A stretch of 64,000 bases of DNA from NCBI RefSeq assembly GCF_000186705.1, contig NZ_AEUE01000004.1:496001-560000 (forward strand). Reading direction: 5' to 3'. The notes beneath the pieces are model-generated. The model saw only the letters and a program-made list of their open reading frames with translations. It had not been told where the DNA came from and did not search any database. The DNA is from Citromicrobium sp. JLT1363 (GTDB lineage: Bacteria; Pseudomonadota; Alphaproteobacteria; Sphingomonadales; Sphingomonadaceae). Position 1 is the first letter of the stretch, and every line of letters starts with the position of its first letter. Below, one piece after another: positions 42,554 to 51,335 of the stretch. Both the position numbers and the translations under genes were made by a program.

Positions 42554-43735
42554 ATGACCCCGGCCGCGCGCGTCCAGGCCGCCATCGAGATTCTCGACCG
42601 CGTGATCGAAGCCGCCAAGGGGCAGGGCGCCCCGGCAGACCGGATCGTGGCCGATTGGGCCAAGGCGAACCGCTATGCCGGTTCAAAGGACCGGCGTGCC
42701 GTGCGCGAACTCGTCTACGACGCGATCCGCCACTGCGGGCCGGTGCCCGAAAGCGGACGCGCGGCAATGCTCGCGCTGGCGGAGAGGGACAAGTCGATCG
42801 CTGCCCTGTTCGACGGATCGCAATACGGCCCGGCACCGATCCAGCCCGATGAACCGGTCGCCAAGCGCGGTTTCGCGCCGGTCTGGCTGGGCAAGCGGCT
42901 GTCCGCTTCCGATGTGAAGGGGGCAGAGGGGATGGCGCTGATGGGCCGCGCTCCGCTCGACGTGCGGGTGAACACGCTCAAGGCAGATCGCGCCGCCCTC
43001 GACCTGCCGGTCGCCGGCGAGCATCTGGCCGCGCCCAACGCGCTTCGGTTCGAAGCGGGCACTCCCGTCGATCAGTGGGACGCGTTTCGCGAAGGCCGGT
43101 TCGAAGTGCAGGACCATGGCAGCCAGCTCGCCTGCCTCGCAGCGGGTGTGCGGCCCGGGGAAACCGTGATCGATCTGTGCGCGGGCGCAGGCGGCAAAAC
43201 GCTGGCGCTGGCCGCGGCGATGCAGAACGCCGGTCGCCTGATCGCGTCGGACACCGACAAGCGCCGCCTTTCGCAGCTCGGGCCACGGGCCGAGAGAGCG
43301 GGCGCGGGTCTCGTGGAACAGCGCCTGCTCGATCCGGGGCGCGAAATGGAGATGCTGGGCGATCTGGCCGGCGCAGCGGATTGCGTTCTGATCGACGCGC
43401 CCTGTTCGGGCGTCGGCACATGGCGGCGCAAGCCAGAGGCCAAGTGGCGGCTGACACCCGAGCGGCTGGCGCAGTTCGCCGCAACGCAGGATGCGCTCCT
43501 TGCGCTGGGCGCGAAGCTCGTCAAACCCGGTGGGCGGCTTGTCTTCGTCACCTGTTCGCTGCTGGACGAAGAAGGCCCGGATCGATTCGCCGCGTTTCTG
43601 CAAGCCCACGAGGGCTGGCGCGCGGACATGCCCGAATTGCCGCTGGGCACCGCGCGAGGGCAGGGAATCCGCCTGTCTCCGTTCCACCACGGCACGGACG
43701 GATTTTTCGTCGCGCGTGCCCACTTGCCGTGTTAA
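42554..43735 (+). CDS. RsmB/NOP-family rRNA (cytosine-5) methyltransferase
   Basis: A 393-residue protein. An N-terminal helical NusB-like part is followed by a Rossmann SAM domain with DLCAGAGGKTLAL and IDAPCSGVGTWRRKPE; the second catalytic Cys is in VTCSLLDEE. It methylates C5 of a cytosine in rRNA or tRNA. RsmB is the closest named member. A 205-base gap before it (42349-42553) holds no gene I can support. Confidence 0.86.
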   Translation: MTPAARVQAAIEILDRVIEAAKGQGAPADRIVADWAKANRYAGSKDRRAVRELVYDAIRHCGPVPESGRAAMLALAERDKSIAALFDGSQYGPAPIQPDEPVAKRGFAPVWLGKRLSASDVKGAEGMALMGRAPLDVRVNTLKADRAALDLPVAGEHLAAPNALRFEAGTPVDQWDAFREGRFEVQDHGSQLACLAAGVRPGETVIDLCAGAGGKTLALAAAMQNAGRLIASDTDKRRLSQLGPRAERAGAGLVEQRLLDPGREMEMLGDLAGAADCVLIDAPCSGVGTWRRKPEAKWRLTPERLAQFAATQDALLALGAKLVKPGGRLVFVTCSLLDEEGPDRFAAFLQAHEGWRADMPELPLGTARGQGIRLSPFHHGTDGFFVARAHLPC

Positions 43736-43794
43736 CCTTTGTACCTATGGTCGCTGACGCCCACGATTTTCTGGCTTCCTCGAAGGATACCATC

Positions 43795-44352
43795 ATGCGC
43801 TTCGCCCCTGCCGCCGCCGCCCTGTCCTTACTGGTCGCGGTGTCGGCCAGTGTGGGATCTGCGCAGGACAATTCGGTCGATCCGCGTGCAGGCGTGCTGA
43901 TGGCCCAGGCCGAGGCCGCGCTGGAAGCAGGCCAGCCGCAGCGTGCGGTCGATGCGCTGGAAGCGGCCTTCGCAATCGATCCCAGGCACACTCCGATCCT
44001 GATCGCGCTGGCCGAGGCGGCCCGGCGCGAGGGGCTGCAGGGCAAGGCGATCCGCTACTACCGCGAGGCGCTGACCCGCGATCCCGGCAATTACGCCGCG
44101 ATTTCGGGCGAGGGCGCGGCCATGGTGGAAAAGGGCGCAATCGACCGGGCGCAGCGCAATCTCGCGCAGCTGGAATCGCTGTGCGGATCGAGCTGCCCGG
44201 AAACGCGCACGCTCGCCACGGCGATCGCGCAGGGGCCGAAGAACAGCAAGGTGCTCACCGCCGAAGCGGTGATGCCCGATGCGGTGGTGACGCAGAATCT
44301 GAGCGGCGAGGCTCAGATCAGTTCGGCGAATTCGGCCACGACCGCGCGGTAG
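43795..44352 (+). CDS. Exported TPR-repeat protein
   Basis: A 185-residue protein with a signal peptide (MRFAPAAAALSLLVAVSASVGS then AQDN) and about three TPR-like repeats (for example AGQPQRAVDALEAAFAIDP and GLQGKAIRYYREALTRDP). GAAGGA precedes ATG 43795. Its last 40 bases overlap the end of rppH on the opposite strand. A protein-binding role in the periplasm is inferred. Confidence 0.75.
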   Translation: MRFAPAAAALSLLVAVSASVGSAQDNSVDPRAGVLMAQAEAALEAGQPQRAVDALEAAFAIDPRHTPILIALAEAARREGLQGKAIRYYREALTRDPGNYAAISGEGAAMVEKGAIDRAQRNLAQLESLCGSSCPETRTLATAIAQGPKNSKVLTAEAVMPDAVVTQNLSGEAQISSANSATTAR

Positions 44353-44810
44353 ACGCGCTTCTTGAAGGGCACGATCAGGTCCGGCACCGTCGTGGCGGGC
44401 ACCCAGCGATATTCGCAGAATTCCGGCTCTTTGTGGGCTTCCAGATCGATGTCGTCGTCCGAACCTTCGAACCGGGCGAGGAACCAGTTCTGCTCCTGGC
44501 CGCGGTAATGGCCGCCCCACAGCTTGCCGATCAGATCGTCGGGCAGGTCGTAGCGCAGCGGTTCGGCGGTCTGGCCGATCACGGCGATCTTGTCCGCGAT
44601 CACGCCGGTTTCCTCCCACAGCTCCCGGAAGAGCGCGTCCCGCGGGTCTTCGCCCGGGTCGATCCCGCCCTGCGGCATCTGCCAGAAGTCGCCTTCCTTG
44701 GTGTCGATCCGTCGCCCGACGAACACCTCGCCGCTGTAGTTGACCAGCATCACGCCCACGCAGGGTCGATAGCCCAGTGCGCTGGCCTGTTGGTCCTTGT
44801 CCGTCGTCAT
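44313..44810 (-). CDS. rppH: RNA pyrophosphohydrolase
   Basis: A 165-residue NUDIX enzyme that removes pyrophosphate from 5' ends of mRNA and so starts decay. Nudix box: GGIDPGEDPRDALFRELWEETGV. The FWQMPQGG entry and RYDLPDD and YRGQEQNWFL segments are typical of RppH. It starts within the stop of the hydrolase gene (ATGA). The 3' end overlaps the convergent TPR gene by 40 bases. Confidence 0.93.
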   Translation of the reverse strand: MTTDKDQQASALGYRPCVGVMLVNYSGEVFVGRRIDTKEGDFWQMPQGGIDPGEDPRDALFRELWEETGVIADKIAVIGQTAEPLRYDLPDDLIGKLWGGHYRGQEQNWFLARFEGSDDDIDLEAHKEPEFCEYRWVPATTVPDLIVPFKKRVYRAVVAEFAELI

Positions 44811-45778
44811 GTCCGTCGTCCTACTGCGGCACCGACCGCATCGATAAAGGCTTCCACATCGGCTTGCCCACTGGGGATTGCCTTGCGCATGGTGAAAAAT
44901 CCGTGGATGATCCCGGGAAATTCCAGATAGGTAATCTCCGTCCCCTGCTTCACCATGCACGCGGCATAGTTTCGCCCGGAATCGCGCAAGGGATCGAGCC
45001 CGGCGGTGCACAGCACCGTTGCCGGGGCGTTGCTGCAATCGCCCAGCAGCGGGAGGTTGCGCGGGCTTTGCGGGTCGGCGGCATAGGACTTGGTGAACCA
45101 AGCCATGGTGTCGCCGGTGAGGAAATAGCCGTCCTTGAACTGCCGGTAGCTGTCGTACTGGCCCGCCTCGTCCGCGACCGGATAGATCGGCGCCTGCACC
45201 AGCACCGGCACATCCGCCGGCTCGTCCCGCAGGGCATTGGTGGTGACGATCGTCAGGTTGCCGCCGGCACTGTCTCCGCTGATGACCAGCCCGGTGATCT
45301 CGCGTCCCAGCTCTGCGGGAGAGGATGCCAGCCAGCGCGCCGCCGCCTCGCAATCGTCGGGCGCCGCAGGGAACGGGTTTTCGGGAGCCAGACGGTAGTC
45401 CACCGAAAGGACCGGCAGATCGAGCCGCGCCGCAAACTCGGTGCACAGGGCGTGGTACACCTCCAGATCGCCGAGTACGAAGCCGCCACCATGCAGGAAC
45501 AGCACCGCCGGGCCTGCTTCGCGCGATTCGCGAGCGTCGTAGAAGCGGCAGGGGATGTCGCCGGCAGGCCCCGGGCACGCCACATCCTTGATAACCGCCA
45601 GTTCGCGGGGCGCAGCCTCGCCGATCTGTGCCATCGCGCGCATCGCTTCGCGCGCGGCCTGCGCGCCGACTTCCTCCGCCGGAGGACGGTTCATCGCTTT
45701 CAGCATGTCCAGCAGGCCGCGTACGTCCGCTCGCACGAAGGGTTCGGTAGAGGCTTGCGAATTCGGGGCGTCTGCCAT
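44807..45778 (-). CDS. Alpha/beta hydrolase, HSL family
   Basis: A 323-residue esterase. The oxyanion HGGGF is near 95, the nucleophile Ser is in GDSAGG, and the acid and His are in AGLDPLRD and IIHGFF. This is the hormone-sensitive lipase class acting on short esters. ATG 45778 was chosen; the ORF extends upstream by unrelated residues. It is coupled to rppH (ATGA). Confidence 0.88.
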   Translation of the reverse strand: MADAPNSQASTEPFVRADVRGLLDMLKAMNRPPAEEVGAQAAREAMRAMAQIGEAAPRELAVIKDVACPGPAGDIPCRFYDARESREAGPAVLFLHGGGFVLGDLEVYHALCTEFAARLDLPVLSVDYRLAPENPFPAAPDDCEAAARWLASSPAELGREITGLVISGDSAGGNLTIVTTNALRDEPADVPVLVQAPIYPVADEAGQYDSYRQFKDGYFLTGDTMAWFTKSYAADPQSPRNLPLLGDCSNAPATVLCTAGLDPLRDSGRNYAACMVKQGTEITYLEFPGIIHGFFTMRKAIPSGQADVEAFIDAVGAAVGRRT

Positions 45779-45950
45779 TGGTCGTCTCCGGTGAATCGGG
45801 CCGCGCTGGATAGGCCCTGCGCGCGCGGCCTGTCCACCGATCAGCATCAGGCCGACTAGAAAAACTTGATTGCTCGCGTGCCGACGGCCACGTAGGCGGC
45901 GGTTCAAGGCGGACTATCAAACGCCACGAAGACCGAAGGATTTTGTACCG

Positions 45951-47888
45951 ATGGCGACTCAGGCGCCTCCAGCCTCCACCAATCCCCCCACCGATGCACC
46001 CGATGCGATCGTCGTCCGTTTTGCGGGCGATTCCGGCGATGGCATGCAGTTGACCGGCGGACAGTTTACGCTCAGCACCGCGCTGGCGGGCAACGATCTC
46101 GCCACTTTCCCGGACTTCCCGGCAGAGATTCGCGCGCCGCAGGGCACGCTGTTCGGCGTCAGCGCATTCCAGATCAATTTCGGAAGTCGTGCGATCAACA
46201 CCGCAGGCGACGCGCCCGATGTGCTGGTGGCGATGAACCCGGCTGCGCTGAAAGTGAATCTCGCCGCGCTCAAGCCCGGCGGGCTGGTGATCGCGGACAC
46301 GGGCGAGTTCACCAAGCGCAATCTCGACAAGGCGAAGTACGACGCCAATCCGCTCGAGGACGACAGCCTTGCGCCTTACGATGTGCTCGCGTTCGACATC
46401 AGCGCACGCACGCTGGAAGCGGTCGAGCCATTCGGCCTCGGCAAGAAGGACGGCCTGCGCTGCAAGAACATGTGGACGCTGGGTCTCGCGCTGTGGATGT
46501 TCGACCGTCCGCGCGAGCCGCTCCACGACTGGCTGAACAAAAAGTTCGCCAAGGCGCCAGACATCGCTGCGGCGAACATCGCCGCGCTCGACGCAGGCCA
46601 TGCCTATGGCGAGACGGCGGAGCTTTCGGCGCCGCTCAAGCAGGTCCACCTGCCGCCCGCGCCGTCCGAGCCGGGCCTCTATCGCACGATTACGGGTGCC
46701 GAAGCCGTCTCGCTCGGCCTCGTGGCCGGCGCGCAGCTGGCCGAGCTGCCGATGTTCTTCGGTGGCTACCCGATCACCCCCGCCTCCGCGATCCTGCACC
46801 ACCTCGCGCGGCTGAAGGAATACGGCGTCACCACCTTCCAGGCGGAAGACGAGATTGCCGCGGTGTGCGCCGCTATCGGCGCGAGCTATGCTGGCCAGCT
46901 GGGCGTCACCTCGTCCTCCGGCCCCGGCATCGCGCTCAAGACCGAGGCGCTGGGCCTTGGCATCATGACCGAGCTGCCGCTGGTGGTGGTCAATTCGCAG
47001 CGCGGCGGGCCGTCCACCGGCCTGCCGACCAAGACCGAGCAGAGCGACCTCTATCAGGCGGTCTACGGCCGCAACGGCGATGCGCCGATGCCGGTGATCG
47101 CCGCGCGCTCGCCTGCCGACGCCTTCGAGGTCGCGATCGAGGCGTGCCGCATGGCGACGCAATACATGACCCCGGTAATGCTGCTGACCGATGGCTACAT
47201 CGCCAATGCTGCCGAGCCGTGGAAGGTGCCCGATCCCGAAGGCTTCACGCCGTTCCCCGCCAAGTTCCTCGAGGAACCGCGTGGCGAGGAGCTGTTGCCC
47301 TACAAGCGCGACGAAAAGGGCTCGCGCCCGTGGATCAAGCCCGGCACGCCCGGCATGATGCATCGCATCGGCGGGATCGAGAAGGACGCCAACACCGGCA
47401 ACATCTCCTACGATCCGGCCAACCACCAGCACATGACCGATACGCGCAAGAACAAGATCGCGAATATCGAGGTGCCCGATCAGGACGTCGCCTGGGGCGA
47501 GAAGACCGGCAAGCTTGCCGTGGTCGGCTGGGGCAGCACCTACGGCCCGATCAAGCAGGCGGTCCGCCGCTCGCAGGACAAGGGCTGTTCGGTCAGCCAT
47601 ATCCACATCCGCCACATCTGGCCGCTGCCGAAGAACCTCGGCGAACTGCTGAGCGGGTTCGAGCGAGTGCTGGTGCCCGAGATGAACACCGGCCAGCTCA
47701 AGACCGTGCTGCGCGACCAGCTGCTGGTGGATGCCGAAAGCCTGACCAAGACCAGCGGCCAGCCGTTCCAGATTGCTGAGCTGGAAGCGGCGATCTGCGC
47801 CTATTTCGATGGCGCCCAGGGCAACGAGGGCGGTCAGGTCGCCGCCAACGACCAGCAGCTGCCGAGTACGGTGGAGGCGTCCGAGTGA
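45951..47888 (+). CDS. korA: 2-oxoacid:ferredoxin oxidoreductase, alpha subunit
   Basis: A 645-residue subunit joining a gamma domain (about 1-200, beginning IVVRFAGDSGDGMQLTGG) to the alpha domain (GGYPITPASAILH onward), as in actinobacterial KorA. With KorB it should oxidise 2-oxoglutarate to succinyl-CoA, reducing ferredoxin. GAAGGA lies 15 bases before the ATG. The beta subunit follows after a palindromic repeat. The exact 2-oxoacid is inferred. Confidence 0.88.
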   Translation: MATQAPPASTNPPTDAPDAIVVRFAGDSGDGMQLTGGQFTLSTALAGNDLATFPDFPAEIRAPQGTLFGVSAFQINFGSRAINTAGDAPDVLVAMNPAALKVNLAALKPGGLVIADTGEFTKRNLDKAKYDANPLEDDSLAPYDVLAFDISARTLEAVEPFGLGKKDGLRCKNMWTLGLALWMFDRPREPLHDWLNKKFAKAPDIAAANIAALDAGHAYGETAELSAPLKQVHLPPAPSEPGLYRTITGAEAVSLGLVAGAQLAELPMFFGGYPITPASAILHHLARLKEYGVTTFQAEDEIAAVCAAIGASYAGQLGVTSSSGPGIALKTEALGLGIMTELPLVVVNSQRGGPSTGLPTKTEQSDLYQAVYGRNGDAPMPVIAARSPADAFEVAIEACRMATQYMTPVMLLTDGYIANAAEPWKVPDPEGFTPFPAKFLEEPRGEELLPYKRDEKGSRPWIKPGTPGMMHRIGGIEKDANTGNISYDPANHQHMTDTRKNKIANIEVPDQDVAWGEKTGKLAVVGWGSTYGPIKQAVRRSQDKGCSVSHIHIRHIWPLPKNLGELLSGFERVLVPEMNTGQLKTVLRDQLLVDAESLTKTSGQPFQIAELEAAICAYFDGAQGNEGGQVAANDQQLPSTVEASE

Positions 47889-47906
47889 CCTCTCTCACCG
47901 CTCATC

Positions 47907-47979
47907 CTGAGCTTGTCGAAGGATCGTCCTTCTTCGGGCAATCGGTTCAAACGAAAGTGCGGCCCTTCGACAAGCTCAG
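47907..47979. repeat. Long palindromic repeat between korA and korB
   Basis: Perfect 16-bp inverted arms (47907-47922 CTGAGCTTGTCGAAGG and 47964-47979) enclose 41 bases; the inversion continues imperfectly outside (GCTCAT and GAGCGG). The CTTGTCGAAGG arm is a well-known dispersed repeat in sphingomonads. Confidence 0.85.
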
Positions 47980-48012
47980 GGCGAGCGGGTCGTGGGCTGA
48001 AGGAATGGTCCA

Positions 48013-49047
48013 ATGAACGCACCTGTTAAAATCGAAACCACGCTCAAGGACTGGGAAACCGACCAGGAGGTCCGCTGGTGCCCGGGTTGCGGGGACTACG
48101 CGATCCTCAAGGCCGTGCAGCGCACGCTGCCGCAGCTTGGCAGCGATCCGGCGAACACCGTGTTCATCTCCGGCATCGGCTGTTCCAGCCGCTTCCCCTA
48201 TTATATCGAGAGCTACGGCTTCCACACGATCCACGGCCGCGCACCGGCTGTGGCGACAGGCGTGAAGCTCGCCAATCCGGACCTCGACGTATGGCTGGTG
48301 ACCGGCGATGGCGATGGCCTGAGCATCGGCGGCAACCACATGATGCATGTGCTGCGCCGCAACGTGAACATGCAGATCATGCTGTTCAACAACGAGATTT
48401 ATGGCCTGACCAAGGGCCAGTACTCGCCCACCAGCCGCGAAGGTACGCGCACGCCGACCAGCCCGATCGGTTCGGTCGATCACCCCGCAAACCCTTGCGC
48501 CTTTGCGCTGGGCAGCGGTGCGCGGTTCGTGGCACGCGGGATCGACGTGTCGAAGAACCTGCCCGACGTGCTCAAGGCCGCCCACGCGCACCAGGGCGCG
48601 GCCTTCATCGAGATCTTCCAGAACTGCATCGTCTACAACAAGGACGTGTTCGATGCCTTCGCCGCGCCCAAGGGTGCGGAAGGCCAGCAGCTGTGGCTGG
48701 CCGACGGCGAGCCGATGCTGTTCGACAAGGGCACGAAGGGCCTCGCGTTCGATCCTGAAAAGCTCGCCTTTACCGTGGTCGATGTCGTCGACGGCGACTG
48801 GCAGGCCGCAGGCGTGCGCGTGCACGATGTGACCAACCGCGTCATGGCGCACATGCTGGCCGAACTGCCTTTCGACCCGTTTCCCATGCCGCTGGGCGTG
48901 CTCTACGACGATCCTGCACCGACATACGAAAGTGCGGTACTTGCAGAGCGCGAAGCTTCGGTCAGCGGCAAGGAAGCAAACCTCGCCAAGCTGCTCAGCG
49001 GCGGCCAGACCTGGACGGTCGACGGATCGGCAGAGGATCCGGTCTAG
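48013..49047 (+). CDS. korB: 2-oxoacid:ferredoxin oxidoreductase, beta subunit
   Basis: A 344-residue TPP-binding subunit. RWCPGCGDYAI gives CxxC, with a further Cys in SGIGCSSR and NPCAFA, together fit to bind one [4Fe-4S] cluster. The TPP motif is GDGDGLSIGGNH and NNEIYGLTKGQ. It completes the KorAB pair. ATG 48013 is preceded by a repeat rather than a close junction with korA. Confidence 0.9.
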   Translation: MNAPVKIETTLKDWETDQEVRWCPGCGDYAILKAVQRTLPQLGSDPANTVFISGIGCSSRFPYYIESYGFHTIHGRAPAVATGVKLANPDLDVWLVTGDGDGLSIGGNHMMHVLRRNVNMQIMLFNNEIYGLTKGQYSPTSREGTRTPTSPIGSVDHPANPCAFALGSGARFVARGIDVSKNLPDVLKAAHAHQGAAFIEIFQNCIVYNKDVFDAFAAPKGAEGQQLWLADGEPMLFDKGTKGLAFDPEKLAFTVVDVVDGDWQAAGVRVHDVTNRVMAHMLAELPFDPFPMPLGVLYDDPAPTYESAVLAEREASVSGKEANLAKLLSGGQTWTVDGSAEDPV

Positions 49048-49817
49048 CGGTGCTCCAGCGGATCGAGCCCGTGCGCTGCCGCGCTGTCGGCAGCGCGCTT
49101 GGCGGGCTCGTATAGCAGCGCGGCGGCGGTGAAGGCCCATGCCGCGCCGCCTGACCACCCGGCGATCACATCGCTCGGGAAGTGCACGCCCAGCATCACC
49201 CGGCTCCACGCGATCATGATCGAAATCACCATCGCGCTGCCGATCAGCGTGTAGCGGACGGTGTGCCTGCTGCTGAGCGATGCGAAGGCGAGCGCCATGC
49301 CGATGTAGATCATCGCGGACGCGAAGCTGTGTCCGCTCGGGAAGCTGTAGCCCGCAGCTTCCGTGAGATGAGGGACGAGGGTGGGGCGCTCTCGCCCGAC
49401 CAGCAGCTTCATCGCTGCGTTGAGCCCCCAGCCGAGCACCACTGTAAGCCCGAAAAGCGTCGCCTCGCGCCGCATCCTGAGAAACAGCAGCGCGACGATG
49501 GCCGCGCAGGCCGAGAAGGTGGAGAGCAGCACGCCGCCCAGCGCGGTGATGTCGCGCACCGCCTCCTGCAGCATATTGCCGCCCATCGGCTGGAGTTCGA
49601 TCCCTGCACGGTAGAGCAGCAGGCCGGAATGATCGAACCCCTCGGTGCGCCCTTGCGTTACCAGCCAGATCATAAGCGCCCAGATCGCCCACAGCACGCC
49701 TGCCGCCGCCAGCGCCTTGCCGCGATCGATCGTGAACCCCCGCGCGGGTAGCGAGACCGTTTCGGCGGGAAGGGGGGCTTTGGGCCCGGTTGTCGCGCCG
49801 TCGCGGCTCTGATCCAT
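49044..49817 (-). CDS. PAP2 family phosphatase
   Basis: A 257-residue membrane phosphatase with about six hydrophobic segments. The three PAP2 motifs are KLLVGRERP, SFPSGHS and SRVMLGVHFPSDV. It acts on a lipid phosphate such as undecaprenyl pyrophosphate or phosphatidate. ATG 49817 was used because an upstream start would overlap the photolyase gene. It overlaps korB's end by 4 bases. Confidence 0.85.
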   Translation of the reverse strand: MDQSRDGATTGPKAPLPAETVSLPARGFTIDRGKALAAAGVLWAIWALMIWLVTQGRTEGFDHSGLLLYRAGIELQPMGGNMLQEAVRDITALGGVLLSTFSACAAIVALLFLRMRREATLFGLTVVLGWGLNAAMKLLVGRERPTLVPHLTEAAGYSFPSGHSFASAMIYIGMALAFASLSSRHTVRYTLIGSAMVISIMIAWSRVMLGVHFPSDVIAGWSGGAAWAFTAAALLYEPAKRAADSAAAHGLDPLEHR

Positions 49818-49857
49818 GCAATCTGGAACAGCCCGTTCGAAATGAGGTTCCTTGCGC

Positions 49858-51270
49858 ATGGCTTCTCCCCAAATCGTATGGCTGCGGCGCGACCTTCGTC
49901 TGGCGGATCAGCCCGCTCTTCATGCGGCCGCGCAAGCAGGGCCGGTTGTGCCGGTCTTCATCCTCGACGACGAGCGCCCCAAGGGCGACGACGATCGCAC
50001 CTATGGCGGCGCGCATCGCTGGTGGCTGCACCATTCGCTCGAGAGCCTGTCCAGGGGCTTCGGCAGGCACAACGCACGAATCGTCCTGCGCAAGGGCGAC
50101 AGCGTTTCGGTTCTTGCCGGGCTTGCGCACGAGCTCGAGGCCGAGGCCGTCCATGCCAACCGGCACTACGAACCGTGGTGGCGCGAGGCGGAGGAAGAAC
50201 TGAAGGATGCGCTGCCCGATGGTACGAGGCTGTGCCTGCACGACGGCAATTACCTGATGCCGCCGGGCACCGCGACCACCGGCAGCGGCGATCCTTACAA
50301 GATCTACACGCCCTTCTATCGCGCGATGCTGGAAATCATGCCGCCGCGAGACGAACTGCCTGTCCCGTCCACCATCTCGCAGCCGTCCGACATGCCTGAG
50401 AGTGACGCTCTGGCGGACTGGGACCTGCTACCCACCAGCCCGAACTGGGCCACGCAGATGGAAGACTTCTGGACCGTAGGAGAGGATGCAGCGCACGAGC
50501 GGCTAGGCTGGTGGGCCGACCACGTTGCTGAATACGAGGACGGTCGCAACCTGCCCAGTGTCGACCAGACCTCGCAGATGTCGCCGCACCTTCACTGGGG
50601 AGAGATTTCGCCGGTCACGATCTGGCACGCGCTCAAGGACAAACGCAGCGATGGCTGGAAGACCTTCGAAAGCGAGCTGATCTGGCGCGATTATGCCCAG
50701 AACATCGTCTACCAGTTCCCCGACTATCCGCGCGAAACCTATCGCGACGCGATCGACGACACCAAGCTGTGGCGCAATCCCAATCGCGGTCACATCATTC
50801 AGGAAGAACTGGAGGCCTGGCAGATGGGGCGCACCGGCTACCCCATCGTCGATGCCGGGATGCGCCAGCTCTGGGCGCTCGGCTGGATGCACAACCGCGT
50901 GCGGATGATCGCGGCGAGTTTCCTCATCAAGCACCTGCTGATCGACTGGCGGCATGGCGAGCGCTGGTTCTGGGATACGCTGGTGGATGGCGACTATGCC
51001 TCCAACGGGACCAACTGGCAGTGGGTCGCGGGCACGGGCGTGGACAGCAACATGTTCCCCCGGATCATGGCGCCGCTCAAGCAGTCGGAAAAATTCGACG
51101 CGGCCGGGTACATCCGCAAGTGGGTGCCGGAGCTGGCGGATCTCCCTGACGGTGAGATTCACGATCCCACCGATCTGTGCCGGCCCGCCGATTACCCCGA
51201 GAAAATCATCAGCCACAAGGAAGGGCGCGAGCGGGCGCTCGAAGCCTATCGCGCGATGAAGGAAGACTGA
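49858..51270 (+). CDS. phrB: Deoxyribodipyrimidine photolyase
   Basis: A 470-residue FAD enzyme repairing UV-made pyrimidine dimers with light. The N-terminal antenna domain starts IVWLRRDLRLADQPAL. FAD-binding segments are YEDGRNLPSVDQTSQMSPHLHWG (in parts), WRDYAQNIVYQFP and DGDYASNGTNWQWVAGTG. The length fits a class I CPD photolyase. GAGG precedes ATG 49858. It is divergent from the PAP2 gene. Confidence 0.93.
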   Translation: MASPQIVWLRRDLRLADQPALHAAAQAGPVVPVFILDDERPKGDDDRTYGGAHRWWLHHSLESLSRGFGRHNARIVLRKGDSVSVLAGLAHELEAEAVHANRHYEPWWREAEEELKDALPDGTRLCLHDGNYLMPPGTATTGSGDPYKIYTPFYRAMLEIMPPRDELPVPSTISQPSDMPESDALADWDLLPTSPNWATQMEDFWTVGEDAAHERLGWWADHVAEYEDGRNLPSVDQTSQMSPHLHWGEISPVTIWHALKDKRSDGWKTFESELIWRDYAQNIVYQFPDYPRETYRDAIDDTKLWRNPNRGHIIQEELEAWQMGRTGYPIVDAGMRQLWALGWMHNRVRMIAASFLIKHLLIDWRHGERWFWDTLVDGDYASNGTNWQWVAGTGVDSNMFPRIMAPLKQSEKFDAAGYIRKWVPELADLPDGEIHDPTDLCRPADYPEKIISHKEGRERALEAYRAMKED

Positions 51271-51335
51271 TCGGGCCGGGTGCCACTGCAATCCACCCGG
51301 CAAGGCCCTAATGGGTTGTCGGCCCTGCATCCCGG

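Noticed and set aside
44313-47615. Minus-strand ORF of 1100 codons
   Set aside because: It only links rppH in frame with antisense reading of the hydrolase and korA; the real start of rppH is 44810.
47947-50241. 764-codon minus-strand ORF opposite korB and photolyase
   Set aside because: Runs antisense to two well-identified genes and off-frame to the PAP2 gene.
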